Of a stretch of DNA of 64,000 bases, positions 1 to 10,297 are shown piece after piece (the first letter of the stretch is position 1; each line of letters begins with the position of its first letter). The stretch comes from Streptomyces sp. NBC_01233 (lineage in GTDB: Bacteria; Actinomycetota; Actinomycetes; Streptomycetales; Streptomycetaceae): the NCBI RefSeq assembly GCF_035989305.1, contig NZ_CP108514.1:310001-374000 (forward strand), written 5' to 3'. Below the pieces are notes generated by a model, which saw nothing but the letters and a program-made list of their open reading frames with translations, was not told where the DNA came from and searched no databases. Position numbers and translations under genes: made by a program.

Positions 1-451
1 TGACCAGTACCCGTCCTTCGGGGACGCGCACGTCGAAGGGCACGGCCGAGGGCGGGGAGCCGGGTGCCAGGTACGGCTCGGCGAGGGGTTTCCCGTTGAG
101 CGTCAGGGCGGGATCCCCGCTCGCGTACGAGAGCCGGTCGCCCGCGACCGCCAGCACCCGCCCGCCGATGCCGATGCCGTCGACGCCCTCCGGATCGGAG
201 ACCACGGCGACGTCCCCGCGGTGGATGCGTTCCTCGCCGGACAGTTCGTACCAGACGTCCGTGCCGCGAGGAGACCTCGGCGCCATGAAATCGTCCCCCA
301 TGCGCTGGGCGTCGTACCCCCCTGGCGCGAAGAACACGCCGATCGTGACCAGCGCCGCCAGGACCGTCTTCACCCCCATGACCAGGAGGGCGATCGCCCA
401 TATTCCGCGTCTGCGTGCCGGTCCGTTCCCCACGCTGCCCCCCATGATCAT
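1..451 (-). CDS. Signal peptidase I-like (S26) protein, catalytic residues lost, partial
   Basis: The gene runs off the left edge. About 150 residues are visible: a cytoplasmic basic start (near GPARRRG), one membrane segment at about residues 16-40, then an extracytoplasmic part with the S26 layout (HRGDVAVV, RVLAVAGDRL, LTLNGKPLAEPYL, VPEGRVLV). In active signal peptidase I the catalytic Ser lies in SMxP and the Lys in a KRVIGxPGD motif. Here the Ser position reads F (DDFMAP) and the Lys position reads G (GGRVLAVAGD). The fold is therefore recognisable but the catalytic dyad is missing. ATG at 451 is used; ATG at 445 is an alternative. The 3' end, where the conserved GDN motif should occur, lies outside the window. 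Family assignment is good; loss of activity is inferred. Confidence 0.65.
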   Translation of the reverse strand, partial: MIMGGSVGNGPARRRGIWAIALLVMGVKTVLAALVTIGVFFAPGGYDAQRMGDDFMAPRSPRGTDVWYELSGEERIHRGDVAVVSDPEGVDGIGIGGRVLAVAGDRLSYASGDPALTLNGKPLAEPYLAPGSPPSAVPFDVRVPEGRVLV

Positions 452-577
452 CCGTCTCGGTGAAGAGTACGTCGCCGTGGGCCATTCAGGGCGACCGCCG
501 TGTGTCGGCCCTCCACGGCGGGGCGGGGGCTCCTACCTTCCGGAGGTGTACGTTCCGAATCTGCGAAAGGCATCGCC

Positions 578-850
578 GTGAAGCGAACCGTCCGTACCAC
601 CTCCCGCGCCCTGGCCGTCCTCGCCGCCGGCACCATGCTCGGCCTGTTCGCCGCCGCCGCGCCCGCGGCCGCCGACTCGGGCCCGACCTACGTGTTCGTC
701 GTCGGCAGCACCATCGTCCAGGTGGCCCAGGACGACGTCTTCAACGCCGGACGCGACAACACGGTCGGCTCCCACAACGGGGAGACCGCGGCCACGTCCG
801 TCTCGGCCTTCGAGGCCATGCCGATGGCCGACTGGGCGGAAACGTTCTGA
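578..850 (+). CDS. Small secreted protein of unknown function
   Basis: A 90-residue protein. The GTG start at 578 is preceded by GAAAGG at 565-570, which decides it over upstream in-frame starts. The N-terminus is a typical Sec signal peptide: basic KRTVRTTSR, a hydrophobic stretch ending in AAAAPAAADS, with likely cleavage after AAAD or ADA-type residues near position 30. The mature part (about 60 residues) has no cysteine and includes TYVFVVGSTIVQVAQDDVF, which looks like a beta-strand pair. I do not recognise the family. It is monocistronic, with no close neighbour on its strand for 260 bases. Confidence 0.6.
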   Translation: MKRTVRTTSRALAVLAAGTMLGLFAAAAPAAADSGPTYVFVVGSTIVQVAQDDVFNAGRDNTVGSHNGETAATSVSAFEAMPMADWAETF

Positions 851-1006
851 CCGACGGGACGACGGGTCCACGAAGCCCGAGGCCAGGGGCCGGCCGCTGT
901 CCGGGCGGCCCCGTCCGCGGCCACAACGGCACCCTGGATTTCGTCAACTCAGCGCGAACTCGGCACCAACTCTTCGCGCCGCACGGCCCACTCAAAAGGT
1001 GCCCCA

Positions 1007-1021
1007 GACAACCGTGTTGTC
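1007..1021. promoter_or_regulatory. Short inverted repeat upstream of the cyclodipeptide synthase
   Basis: GACAAC-CGT-GTTGTC is a perfect 6-bp inverted repeat with a 3-base centre, about 95 bases before the synthase start. The flanking 850-1115 region holds no gene. An operator role for the CDPS/P450 operon is inferred from position only. Confidence 0.3.
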
Positions 1022-1115
1022 CGACAGGTGAGTTACCAACAGGAAGTGATGGAACGTCGCACAGAGTTGCGGTACCTTCCTTCACGTCGCCGCCACACCC
1101 GGGGCACAGGGCCCC

Positions 1116-1856
1116 ATGGGACTTGCGGCGCAAAGGACCCGACACCTGTTGACGACAGCGACCGAAGTCTTCACAGTCCGGCCGTACACCCCGCACTGCC
1201 AGGTGATTAGCACCGAAGGCGACCATGCCGTCATAGGCATCTCGCCGGGGAACAGCTACTTCTCCGCCCAGCGCGTTCTCGACCTCGCCCAATGGGGGAT
1301 GCGCAACTTCGAGCAGGTCGACCTCATTTACACCGACCTGCACGTAGCGGAGATGTACGAGGCCCTCGGCTACGGCGAGGACGAGGCCCGACGCAAGGCG
1401 GTCAAGAATCTGCGCGGCGTTCGCGCCAAGGTGAACAACGCCGCCGCAGAAGCCGACCCCACCGGCACCCGCCTGCGCGCCCGGCCGATGTCCTCCCTCA
1501 CCGACATCCCGGCCTACCGCGCTCTGCACAGCCACCTGAACAGCCTGCTCGACAACGACCCGGAGTTCCGCAGGACCTGCAACTCCCTGGTCGACTCATT
1601 CCTCTCCTCCAAGGTCCTGGACGGGAAGTCCGCCACCACCCGGCAGCGCGAGGTGTGCCTCGAGTACGTCTGCGCCGAGGCGCCGCTCTTCCTCGACACG
1701 CCGGCCATCCTCGGCGTGCCGTCTTCGCTCAACTGCTACCACCAGCTCCTGCCGATGGCGGAACTGCTGTACTCCCGCGGTTCGGGTCTGCGCGCTTCGC
1801 GCAACCAGGGCCACGCCGTCATCACGCCCGTTGAAGGACACCCCGATGCCCACTGA
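1116..1856 (+). CDS. Cyclodipeptide synthase, NYH type, Rv2275-like (probable cyclo(Tyr-Tyr) synthase)
   Basis: 246 residues. CDPSs take two aminoacyl-tRNAs and join the amino acids into a diketopiperazine on a Rossmann-like, class I aaRS-derived fold. The catalytic Ser is S43 in [11 protein letters not shown]184 and E188 ([10 protein letters not shown]) match the conserved Tyr/Glu pair. N46, Y208 and H209 (NCYH) mark the NYH subfamily. The C-terminal stretch [17 protein letters not shown] and [14 protein letters not shown] matches what I recall of M. tuberculosis Rv2275 nearly residue for residue, which points to cyclo(L-Tyr-L-Tyr). The product is inferred from that similarity. ATG 1116 is used; TTG 1149, with AAAGGA about 11 bases upstream, is a real alternative. 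The stop overlaps the P450 start by 11 bases, so the two are translationally coupled. Confidence 0.92.
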   Translation: MGLAAQRTRHLLTTATEVFTVRPYTPHCQVISTEGDHAVIGISPGNSYFSAQRVLDLAQWGMRNFEQVDLIYTDLHVAEMYEALGYGEDEARRKAVKNLRGVRAKVNNAAAEADPTGTRLRARPMSSLTDIPAYRALHSHLNSLLDNDPEFRRTCNSLVDSFLSSKVLDGKSATTRQREVCLEYVCAEAPLFLDTPAILGVPSSLNCYHQLLPMAELLYSRGSGLRASRNQGHAVITPVEGHPDAH

Positions 1857-3030
1857 CACCCTGCTCGACTTCCCGTTCTCCGCGCGCGGCGACCAGCTCC
1901 CCCGTGAGATCGAGGAACTCCGCAGCGAGCCCGTGAAGCGGGTTCGCACGATAGCCGGCGACGAAGCCTGGCTCGTCTCCTCCTATGAACTGTGCAAGCT
2001 GGTCCTGGAGGACCCCCGGTTCAGCCTGAAGGACACGTCCGCTCCCGGCGTGCCCCGCCAGTACGCCCTGACGATCCCGCCCGAGGTCGTCAACAACATG
2101 GGCAACATCACCGGAGCCGGTCTTCGCAAGGCCGTCCTCAAGGCGATCAACCCCAAGACCGACGGCCTCGTCGACTGGATGCGCGCCGAGGCCACTGCCC
2201 TCGTCGACAGCCTGCTGACCTACGGTGCGCCGGTCGACCTGCGCGGCCAGTTCGCCAACCCGTACGCCGAGCGCCTCCACTGCCGGATCCTCGGAATCCC
2301 GGAGGCCGACGCCCCGCGCCTGGCCGCCAGCCTCGACATCGCCTTCATGAACTCGGCCTGCCCCGTCACCGGTGCCAAGCTCAACTGGGACCGGGACATG
2401 GCCTACATGGTCGAGCGCCTGGACGACCCCGCCACCACCGGGCTCATCTCCGAACTCGCCGCCCTGCGCGACGACCCGGACTACGCCCACCTGACGGACG
2501 AGATGCTGGCCACGGTCGGCGTCACACTGTTCGGTGCCGGCGTCATCTCCACCATGGGCTTCCTGACGATGGCACTCGTCTCCCTCATCCAGCACCCCGA
2601 GGTGTGGGAGCAGTTGCGCGAGGCGCCGGAGAAGATCCCCGCCGCCGTGGACGAACTCCTGCGCATCAACCTCTCCATCGCCGACGGCCTGCCCCGCCTC
2701 GCCCTGGAGGACGTCACCCTCGGCGACGTCGAGGTGAGGAAGGGCGAGCTCATGCTGGTCCTGGTCGAGGCCGCCAACACCGACCCGGCCGTGTACCCGG
2801 ACCCGCACGTCGTCGACATCGACCGGGCGAACGCCGGCACGCACCTCTCCTTCGGCGGCGGGCAGCACTACTGCCCCGCCACCGCCCTCGGCAAGCGGCA
2901 CACCGAGATCGCCGTCGAGGTCCTGCTGGAGAAGATGCCCAACCTCCAGCTCGCCGTCCCCGTCGACCAGTTGGTCTGGCGGACCCGCTTCATGAAGCGC
3001 CTTCCGGAGCGCCTGCCCGTGCTCTGGTAA
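1846..3030 (+). CDS. Cytochrome P450, CYP121-like (mycocyclosin synthase type)
   Basis: 394 residues, compared with 396 for CYP121. The start is ATG 1846 with GAAGGA at 1833-1838, not the upstream TTG. The heme Cys is C343 in [14 protein letters not shown]. The I-helix has AGVIST, where CYP121 also has Ser rather than the usual acid/alcohol pair. F167 and W181 match CYP121 F168 and W182, and [14 protein letters not shown] matches its substrate-contact region. CYP121 forms the C-C bond between the two tyrosyl rings of cyclo(Tyr-Tyr), giving mycocyclosin. The same reaction is likely here because the upstream gene is the matching CDPS. The tail [16 protein letters not shown] differs at the site of CYP121 Q385/R386 (here M383/K384). 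No ferredoxin gene is adjacent, so electrons come from elsewhere. Comparisons are from memory of the CYP121 sequence. Confidence 0.93.
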   Translation: MPTDTLLDFPFSARGDQLPREIEELRSEPVKRVRTIAGDEAWLVSSYELCKLVLEDPRFSLKDTSAPGVPRQYALTIPPEVVNNMGNITGAGLRKAVLKAINPKTDGLVDWMRAEATALVDSLLTYGAPVDLRGQFANPYAERLHCRILGIPEADAPRLAASLDIAFMNSACPVTGAKLNWDRDMAYMVERLDDPATTGLISELAALRDDPDYAHLTDEMLATVGVTLFGAGVISTMGFLTMALVSLIQHPEVWEQLREAPEKIPAAVDELLRINLSIADGLPRLALEDVTLGDVEVRKGELMLVLVEAANTDPAVYPDPHVVDIDRANAGTHLSFGGGQHYCPATALGKRHTEIAVEVLLEKMPNLQLAVPVDQLVWRTRFMKRLPERLPVLW

Positions 3031-3059
3031 CCCACCAGGCGCATGCACGCGTACGACGA

Positions 3060-3090
3060 CTGCCCCGGCCGGAACATCCGGCCGGGGCAG
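3060..3090. terminator. Bidirectional terminator hairpin
   Basis: Perfect 13-bp GC-rich stem (CTGCCCCGGCCGG and its complement) around the loop AACAT. It lies 30 bases after the P450 stop and 39 bases before the stop of the convergent UvrA-like gene, so it can serve both. It has no U-tract, as is usual in Streptomyces. Confidence 0.85.
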
Positions 3091-3128
3091 TCCCCGTAGC
3101 GGCTCGCGCGCGACGCCCCCAGGAGGTA

Positions 3129-5531
<2,403 letters not shown>

Positions 5532-5611
5532 CGTGTCTCCGTCGTTCGGGCGGGGACCGCGTGCGCGTTCCCCGTCGGTTTCGCTGGTCCGGACTCTGCT
5601 GCTCGTGGTCT

Positions 5612-6025
5612 TTACCGCTTCGGCTGGTTGAAGCGGAGCATGTTGCCGGCCGGGTCGCGGAAGGCGCAGTCGCGGACGCCGTACGGCTGGTCGATCGGCT
5701 CCTGCAACACCTCCCCGCCGGCTGCCTGGATGCGCTCGAAGGTCGCGTCGACGTCGTCGGTGGAGAAGATCACCCCGCGCAGCATGCCCTTGGCCAGCAG
5801 TTCCGCCATCTGCTGCTTGTCCGTCGGGGAGGCGTTGGGGTTGGCGAGCGGAGGTTCGAGGACGATCTCCACGTCGGGCTGCTCGGGTGCGCCGACGGTC
5901 ACCCAGCGCATCCCCTCGAACCCGACGTCGTTGCGCACCTCCATGCCGAGGACGTCGCGGTAGAACGCGAGCGCCTTGTCGTGGTCGTCGACTGCGATGA
6001 AGCACTGTGAGAGCTTGATGGTCAT
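5612..6025 (-). CDS. VOC family (glyoxalase/bleomycin-resistance fold) protein
   Basis: 137 residues. The vicinal-oxygen-chelate fold is shown by the paired beta-alpha-beta-beta-beta units: KLSQCFIAVDDHDKALAFY at the start, and GVIFSTDDVDATFERIQAAG with AFRDPAGNMLRFNQP at the end. Such proteins bind a divalent metal and act as glyoxalases, dioxygenases or drug-binding resistance proteins; the substrate cannot be read here. Its start is 10 bases from the stop of the upstream AraC-type regulator and its stop is 80 bases from the UvrA-like start, suggesting one transcript. Confidence 0.85.
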   Translation of the reverse strand: MTIKLSQCFIAVDDHDKALAFYRDVLGMEVRNDVGFEGMRWVTVGAPEQPDVEIVLEPPLANPNASPTDKQQMAELLAKGMLRGVIFSTDDVDATFERIQAAGGEVLQEPIDQPYGVRDCAFRDPAGNMLRFNQPKR

Positions 6026-6035
6026 GCCTCCGACG

Positions 6036-6455
6036 CTACGAGGCGGCGCCCGATTCCGCTTCTCCGTTTCTGATCGGTCGCGTATGAATCTTCGCGATGC
6101 ACGCCGGGATCGCCGCACCGGCCTCGTGCCGGCGTGCCCGGTACGCGCTCGGGCTCTCGCCGACGAGCTCGGTGAAGCGCGAGCTGAACGACCCGAGCGA
6201 GGTGCATCCGACCTCGAAGCAGACCTCCGTGACGCTGAGGTCGCCACGCCGGAGCAGCGCCTTCGCCCGCTCGACGCGGCGGGTCATGAGGTAGCTGTAC
6301 GGGGTCTCCCCGAAGGCGGCGCGGAAGCTGCGGGAGAAGTGCCCGGGCGACATGAGGGCGACGTTGGCCAGCGCCGGAACGTCCAGCGGCTGCGCGTAGT
6401 CGCGGTCCATCGTGTCCCGCGCGCGACGCAGGCGTACCAGGTCCTCCAGGGTCAT
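6036..6455 (-). CDS. AraC family transcriptional regulator (short, DNA-binding domain only)
   Basis: 139 residues, essentially a double helix-turn-helix AraC domain without a separate sensor domain. The first HTH is around LDVPALANVALMSPGHFSR; the second is at LSVTEVCFEVGCTSLGSFS, followed by the family signature FTELVGESPSAYRAR. ATG 6455 (MTLEDLVRLR) is the natural start; the longer frame upstream has no family similarity. It sits first in the series AraC-VOC-UvrA-like and probably controls it. The ligand, if any, is not visible. Confidence 0.88.
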   Translation of the reverse strand: MTLEDLVRLRRARDTMDRDYAQPLDVPALANVALMSPGHFSRSFRAAFGETPYSYLMTRRVERAKALLRRGDLSVTEVCFEVGCTSLGSFSSRFTELVGESPSAYRARRHEAGAAIPACIAKIHTRPIRNGEAESGAAS

Positions 6456-6795
6456 GGACCCAGCATCGCACGGGCGGTTCCGGGGCGTCGGCCACCTGTG
6501 CGAACTCGGTCCATGGAGCTGCGCTTCAGCCCGTCCTGCCGGGCCGCCTGGGGCCGGTTCAAGATCAGCGCACCCTCCGGCTCCCGTAGAGAGGAGCGTC
6601 TCCACGGTACGGAGCCGGCCCGCCGCCGGTTCCGGACCACACCCTTGCACTGTCCGGTACCGGCCAACCGTCCTGTTCGGCCTGGGCAAGGTCGGCCCGC
6701 GGTGCTGAAGTGGGTGTCACCGGCCGGCCGCGTCGCGGATCGCCGCGAGCGGCCCCGGACACCATGACACCGATGCGAACAAGGGGAAGAGCCTC
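6456..6795. other. Non-coding gap between divergent genes
   Basis: 340 bases between the AraC-type gene and the secreted M15-type gene, which read away from each other. Both promoters should be here. I see no reading frame with protein character and no strong inverted repeat. AAGGGGAAG near 6782-6790 is the ribosome binding site of the downstream gene. Confidence 0.5.
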
Positions 6796-7326
6796 ATGCG
6801 CAGCCGAGTCCGCAGCACCGTCGCCACCAGCCTCGTCGGCACCACCGCCGCCCTCGTCGCCCTGCTCGTGCCCGGCACCGCCCACGCCGCCCCGGCCAAA
6901 CTCAGCCACGCGTCGGCCGTGAGCAAGCTGAACGCGACCGGCGGAATAGGCCTGTCCTCGAGCGGCGGCTGCAGCAACCGGAACAACAGCACCTGCACGT
7001 CCCTGGAGCAGGTCAACGCCGCCAGCATCAGCGACGTCATCACCCTGCGCAAGGCGAGCGGATGCACCCTCACCATCACCGGCGGCACCGAGGTGGGGCA
7101 CGCCCCCGGCACCTACAGCCACTGGAACGGCTACAAGATCGACTTCAGCCCTTCCAGCTGTGTCGGCAACTACGTCACCGGCAGCTTCACGCGGATCGCC
7201 GACCGCGGCGACGGCGCGGCCCGCTACCGGTCCGCCGCGGGCAACGTCTACGCGCGGGAGAGCAACCACTGGGACGTCACCTTCTGCGGGGGCAGTTCGG
7301 CCTGCACCTCGGCGGCCAGCTCCTGA
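6796..7326 (+). CDS. Secreted M15-type metallopeptidase
   Basis: 176 residues. It has a Sec signal peptide (RSRVRSTVATSL then a hydrophobic run ending AHAAP, cleavage near residue 32). The mature part carries the M15 zinc signature: H109 and D116 in SHWNGYKID (HxxGxxxD) and E155/H158 in ESNHWD (ExxH), as in D-Ala-D-Ala or D,L peptidases of cell walls. Cysteines in GGCSNRNNSTC and near the C-terminus suggest disulfides. The start is supported by the AAGGGGAAG ribosome binding site. Expected location is extracellular or wall-bound; a cell-wall peptide is the likely substrate, by family only. Confidence 0.65.
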   Translation: MRSRVRSTVATSLVGTTAALVALLVPGTAHAAPAKLSHASAVSKLNATGGIGLSSSGGCSNRNNSTCTSLEQVNAASISDVITLRKASGCTLTITGGTEVGHAPGTYSHWNGYKIDFSPSSCVGNYVTGSFTRIADRGDGAARYRSAAGNVYARESNHWDVTFCGGSSACTSAASS

Positions 7327-7449
7327 GCGACGCACGAGGGACCGGTCAGGGCGGAACCGAAGCGCCCGCCGGTCCCGCTGCGCCGCACGACCGGCGGCGA
7401 GACGACCCCGTGGCGGCGCCGGTCACGCCAAGGGCGGCGCCCGAAGGCC

Positions 7450-7731
7450 TCAGCCCGCGCCGCGCCCTTCCGCCAGCACCTCCCGGATCACGTGACGGGC
7501 GTTGTGCGCCATCGCCCGGTTGGTCCTGCGGTAGTACGGCAGCGCGATCAGCGCCTGCGAGAGCGTCCGGCCCCGGCCCCGTCTCCAGGTCGCGTCGTCC
7601 ACGCCGAGCGCCTCGCGGAAGACCTCCCGCGCATCGGCCGGCAGCAGGTTCCACGCCGGGAACAGATCGCACGCCGGGTCTCCCACCCCCGTGCACCCGA
7701 AGTCGATCACCGAGGTCAGCCTGCCTACGCG
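7450..7731 (-). pseudogene. Aminoglycoside phosphotransferase-like remnant (C-terminal third)
   Basis: About 90 residues read as the end of an APH/choline kinase-fold protein: LTSVIDFGCTGVGDPACDLF contains the DFG-like metal motif of the family, then FPAWNLLPADAREVFREALG and RTNRAMAHNARHVIREVLAEG. The N-terminal two thirds, including the HGDLHxGN catalytic loop, are absent: upstream of residue GRLTSV the frame turns into antisense of an amidohydrolase. The break falls near 7722-7731, the same place where the amidohydrolase remnant starts, so one deletion removed the 5' halves of two originally divergent genes. Confidence 0.75.
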
Positions 7732-8350
7732 CGCGGCGGTTTCGACCTCATCGCCACCCCCTTCACCGCGCTGCCGCTGCTCGGCGCCGATCCGGCGCTC
7801 GCCGCCGATCCCCGGGTGACGGACCTGATGCCGCCCTGGGACGTGGAGGCCGTCCGGGCCGCGGCCGCGACCCCGCCGAGCACGGAGCAGAGAGCCGTCC
7901 TGGAGCGGGAGGTGGGCGTCTACCGGCGTGTCGTCGAGGGGGTGCGGCCGCCTCGCGCTGGGCACCGACGCGCCGCTCACCCCCGTCGGGCTCCACCTGC
8001 ACCTCGCCCTGCGCGCCCTGCACCGGTACGGGATGTCGCCGGCGGAGGCCCTGACCACCGTGACCAGGACCCCGGCCCGGGTCTTCGGCGTCGCGGACCG
8101 GCTCGGCACGGTCGAACCGGGCAGGATCGCCGACCTCACCCTCGTCGACGGCGATCCCCTCACCGACTTCGCGGACCTGATCCGCGTACGGGCCACCATC
8201 CAGGGCGGTGTCCTGCGTGAACGGCCCGCCCTGGAGCACGCCTTCACCCGTTCCGGCGCGACGCCGGACCCGGCCCCCGGGGACTGGCGCGCCGTGCTGC
8301 ACCAGATGCTCCGGGACGGCTGCTGCATCGCCCCCGAGGACGCCCGCTGA
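7722..8350 (+). pseudogene. Amidohydrolase remnant, 5' truncated and frameshifted
   Basis: C-terminal half of an amidohydrolase (TIM-barrel metal-dependent hydrolase). It reads GGFDLIATPFTALPLLGADP and MPPWDVEAVRAAAATPP up to VYRRVVEG, then changes frame within the G-rich stretch at about 7937-7950 and continues GRLALGTDAPLTPVGLHLHL, ALTTVTRTPARVFGV and GTVEPGRIADLTLVDGDPL, ending at 8350. The Asp in ALGTDAP is the family's metal Asp. The N-terminal HxH metal site is absent because of the deletion at about 7722. Both the truncation and the frameshift argue for a dead gene; the frameshift alone could be a sequencing error. Confidence 0.78.
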
Positions 8351-8384
8351 GGCCGGCGGGCGCAATGCGCCGTCGGCTTCGCGG

Positions 8385-8801
8385 TCAGGGCTGGTCGAAC
8401 CAGGCGAAGGCGGTGATCCGCCAGCCCTCCGGGGTCCGCACGAACTGGATGGTCTTGGTCCCGCCGCCCTCGAACGGTTCGCCGTCCAGGATCCCGGACT
8501 TGCGGTACTCGCCGAACCGCGACGCGATGTCGCCCGCGATCTCGGTCCGTTCCGAGGTCTCCCACTCGGAGAACTCGACGAGCCGGCCGCCGGACAGCAA
8601 CAGCCGGCGCGGCTCGATGAACTCGTCCACGGTGTAGGACGTGAGGTCCGGGCCGGTACTCACGATCACTCCGCCCGGCAGCATCAGCCGCCGGATCCGT
8701 CCCACGTCGGCGGCCTTGCCACCGCGGTTGTCGAAGGCGCCGAAGAACTCGGCGGTCACCACGTCTATCTCGGCCTTGGACATGGACATGGACATGGACA
8801 T
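8385..8801 (-). CDS. SnoaL/NTF2-like protein (DUF4440 type)
   Basis: 138 residues with the cone-shaped NTF2/SnoaL pattern: an N-terminal helix (EIDVVTAEFFGAFDNRGG), DVGRIRRLMLPGGVIVS, a central FGEYRKSGILDGEPF, and the C-terminal strand pair TIQFVRTPEGWRITAFAWF. This fold hosts polyketide cyclases, isomerases and many uncharacterised small proteins; no catalytic residue can be assigned. The start is a repeat of MS units (MSMSMSMSK) encoded by four tandem hexanucleotides, so any of ATG 8801, 8795, 8789 or 8783 could be used. No clear ribosome binding site is close to any of them. Confidence 0.7.
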   Translation of the reverse strand: MSMSMSMSKAEIDVVTAEFFGAFDNRGGKAADVGRIRRLMLPGGVIVSTGPDLTSYTVDEFIEPRRLLLSGGRLVEFSEWETSERTEIAGDIASRFGEYRKSGILDGEPFEGGGTKTIQFVRTPEGWRITAFAWFDQP

Positions 8802-8802
8802 G
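8777..8802. repeat. GGACAT hexanucleotide repeat over the start codons
   Basis: Four tandem CATGGA/GGACAT units give four in-frame ATG codons 6 bases apart at the 5' end of the SnoaL-like gene. Slippage in whole units keeps the frame and only changes the number of Met-Ser pairs. Confidence 0.8.
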
Positions 8803-8846
8803 GCGCGACAGTAACACCCGTGCGGGCGGCGGACATCCCTCCGCTT

Positions 8847-9170
8847 TCAGGGCAGCCGGCTCTGCGCCTCGCGGGTGCGGCGCCGGACGATCGCCTTGGC
8901 GTACAGCAGGTGGCCGATGGCCCCGGCGGCGAGCAGCAGGACGACCAGCCAGGGCGCGAGGTGGTCGGTGCCCAGGACGACGAGCAGCGGAACGGCGACT
9001 CCGGGCAGGGCCCAGGTCACGACGTCCCGCGGAGCGCGGCCGAAGCGGAGCGCGATGGCGGCGTGGGCCAGGTGGTAGACGGCGAGCCCGCCGGCCAGGG
9101 CCCCGACCGCGCCGAGCGGCAGGTGCGCGTGGCCGGCCTCCTCGACGGCGGTGGCCAGCCCGGCGGCCAT
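8847..9170 (-). CDS. LtrA-like membrane protein, probably a C-terminal fragment
   Basis: 107 residues with about three membrane segments: LGAVGALAGGLAVYHLAHAAI, WALPGVAVPLLVVL and WLVVLLLAAGAIGHLLYA. The pattern HxxLPLGAVGALAGGLAVYHLAH resembles the last part of the low-temperature-requirement protein A (LtrA) family, which is normally near 400 residues with many more segments. The 9171-9357 interval upstream has no convincing N-terminal part on this strand, so this may be a remnant. A stand-alone small membrane protein is the alternative. Confidence 0.45.
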   Translation of the reverse strand: MAAGLATAVEEAGHAHLPLGAVGALAGGLAVYHLAHAAIALRFGRAPRDVVTWALPGVAVPLLVVLGTDHLAPWLVVLLLAAGAIGHLLYAKAIVRRRTREAQSRLP

Positions 9171-9357
9171 GACAGCTCCAGCCAGCCGGCGTGCCGGTCC
9201 TCCCGGGCCGGCGGTGCGGGGGTCGCCGGCGGTGGGGGCGGTGCGGCCTGCGCGTTCACCGCGGACCTGGCGGGTCGCTGCGTCCAGTGCGCGGGCCCGC
9301 GGGCCCGCGGTCGGTGACCCTCATGACTCGCCTCTCGTCCACGGGCCGTCCGTCCGC

Positions 9358-10149
9358 TCAGGCTGCCAGCGCACTGGTGATCACCAGGGGCGGCCTCTCC
9401 CGTTCCGCCGGCCACGCCCGGCCGGCCGCGAGGTCCGGGTCGGCGACGGTGAGCGCCTCGTCCACGGTGGGCCGGTGCTGGACGACGTCCCGGAAGCCGG
9501 CGCGCTCCAGCAGGCCCTGGTAGTAGCCGACGGGCCACGCGTGGTTGCGCATCTCCTGCCAGGATCCGTCCGTGCGCCGCAGCCGTACCGTCAGCTCGTC
9601 ACCCGGCCCGTAGACCTCGCCCGGTTCGCCGATCCGCAGCGAGGCGTACTCCGTGCCGTTGCAGGCGGGGTCGGTGGTCAGCAGCACGAAGGGGGCGTCC
9701 GGCCGCAGCAGGCGGCGGATCTCGGTGAACACGTCGAGCACCTCGTCCTCGGTCGGCAGCGACGCGAGCACGTGGTTGCACATGACCGCGTCCGCACAGC
9801 CGTCCGCGAGGCCGGCCACCCGGCCGTCCTCCACGAGGTGGTACTCCGAAACCGCGGTCGCCGAGGCGCGGGCGAGCGCCAGCATCTCCGGGGAGGTGTC
9901 CACCCCGATGACCCGCGCCCCCAGCTGCCGGGCCGCGCGGTCGGCCACCTTGCCCGGCCCGCATCCGTAGTCCACCAGGACCGCGCCGGGGCCGATCCGG
10001 CGGGACAGGGCCCGGAAGACGAACGGGTACCCGAGCAGCCAGTCCGTGGCCGGCTCCACCGCCGCGAATGCCCGCGCGCCGTCACGTCCGGACCAGGCGG
10101 CGCCCTCTGCGGCGCCGCTCTGCCCGGGTCCCTCCGACCAGTCGCTCAC
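9358..10149 (-). CDS. Class I SAM-dependent methyltransferase
   Basis: 263 residues. Motif I is VLVDYGCGPGKVADRAARQL, motif II is VIGVDTSPEMLALARA, and DAVMCNHVLASLPTEDEV with LRPDAPFVLLTT gives the motif III region, all in standard order for a Rossmann-fold methyltransferase. A C-terminal segment (MRNHAWPVGYYQGLLERAGF) resembles small-molecule methyltransferases of the UbiE/Coq5 group. The substrate cannot be told. It is divergent from the gene at 10298; about 148 bases separate the two starts. Confidence 0.85.
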   Translation of the reverse strand: MSDWSEGPGQSGAAEGAAWSGRDGARAFAAVEPATDWLLGYPFVFRALSRRIGPGAVLVDYGCGPGKVADRAARQLGARVIGVDTSPEMLALARASATAVSEYHLVEDGRVAGLADGCADAVMCNHVLASLPTEDEVLDVFTEIRRLLRPDAPFVLLTTDPACNGTEYASLRIGEPGEVYGPGDELTVRLRRTDGSWQEMRNHAWPVGYYQGLLERAGFRDVVQHRPTVDEALTVADPDLAAGRAWPAERERPPLVITSALAA

Positions 10150-10297
10150 AGCCCCACTATCGACCCATCGCCACCGCGCGGCAGTGTTACGACACGACGT
10201 CCCGGCTCACCGCCTTCCCGCCTCCGGCTTCCCCGGTTTCCCCGGCTTCCCGCCGAAGCGCGTTCGGGCCGGGACGCGCCGTGGCAGCATCCTCCCC

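Noticed and set aside
1116..3030. Albonoursin-type pathway
   Set aside because: The partner of the CDPS is a P450; no AlbA/AlbB-type cyclodipeptide oxidase genes are present, and the CDPS resembles Rv2275 far more than AlbC.
8208..9317. Long plus-strand frame over the SnoaL-like and LtrA-like genes
   Set aside because: No conserved motif; the minus-strand proteins explain the region.
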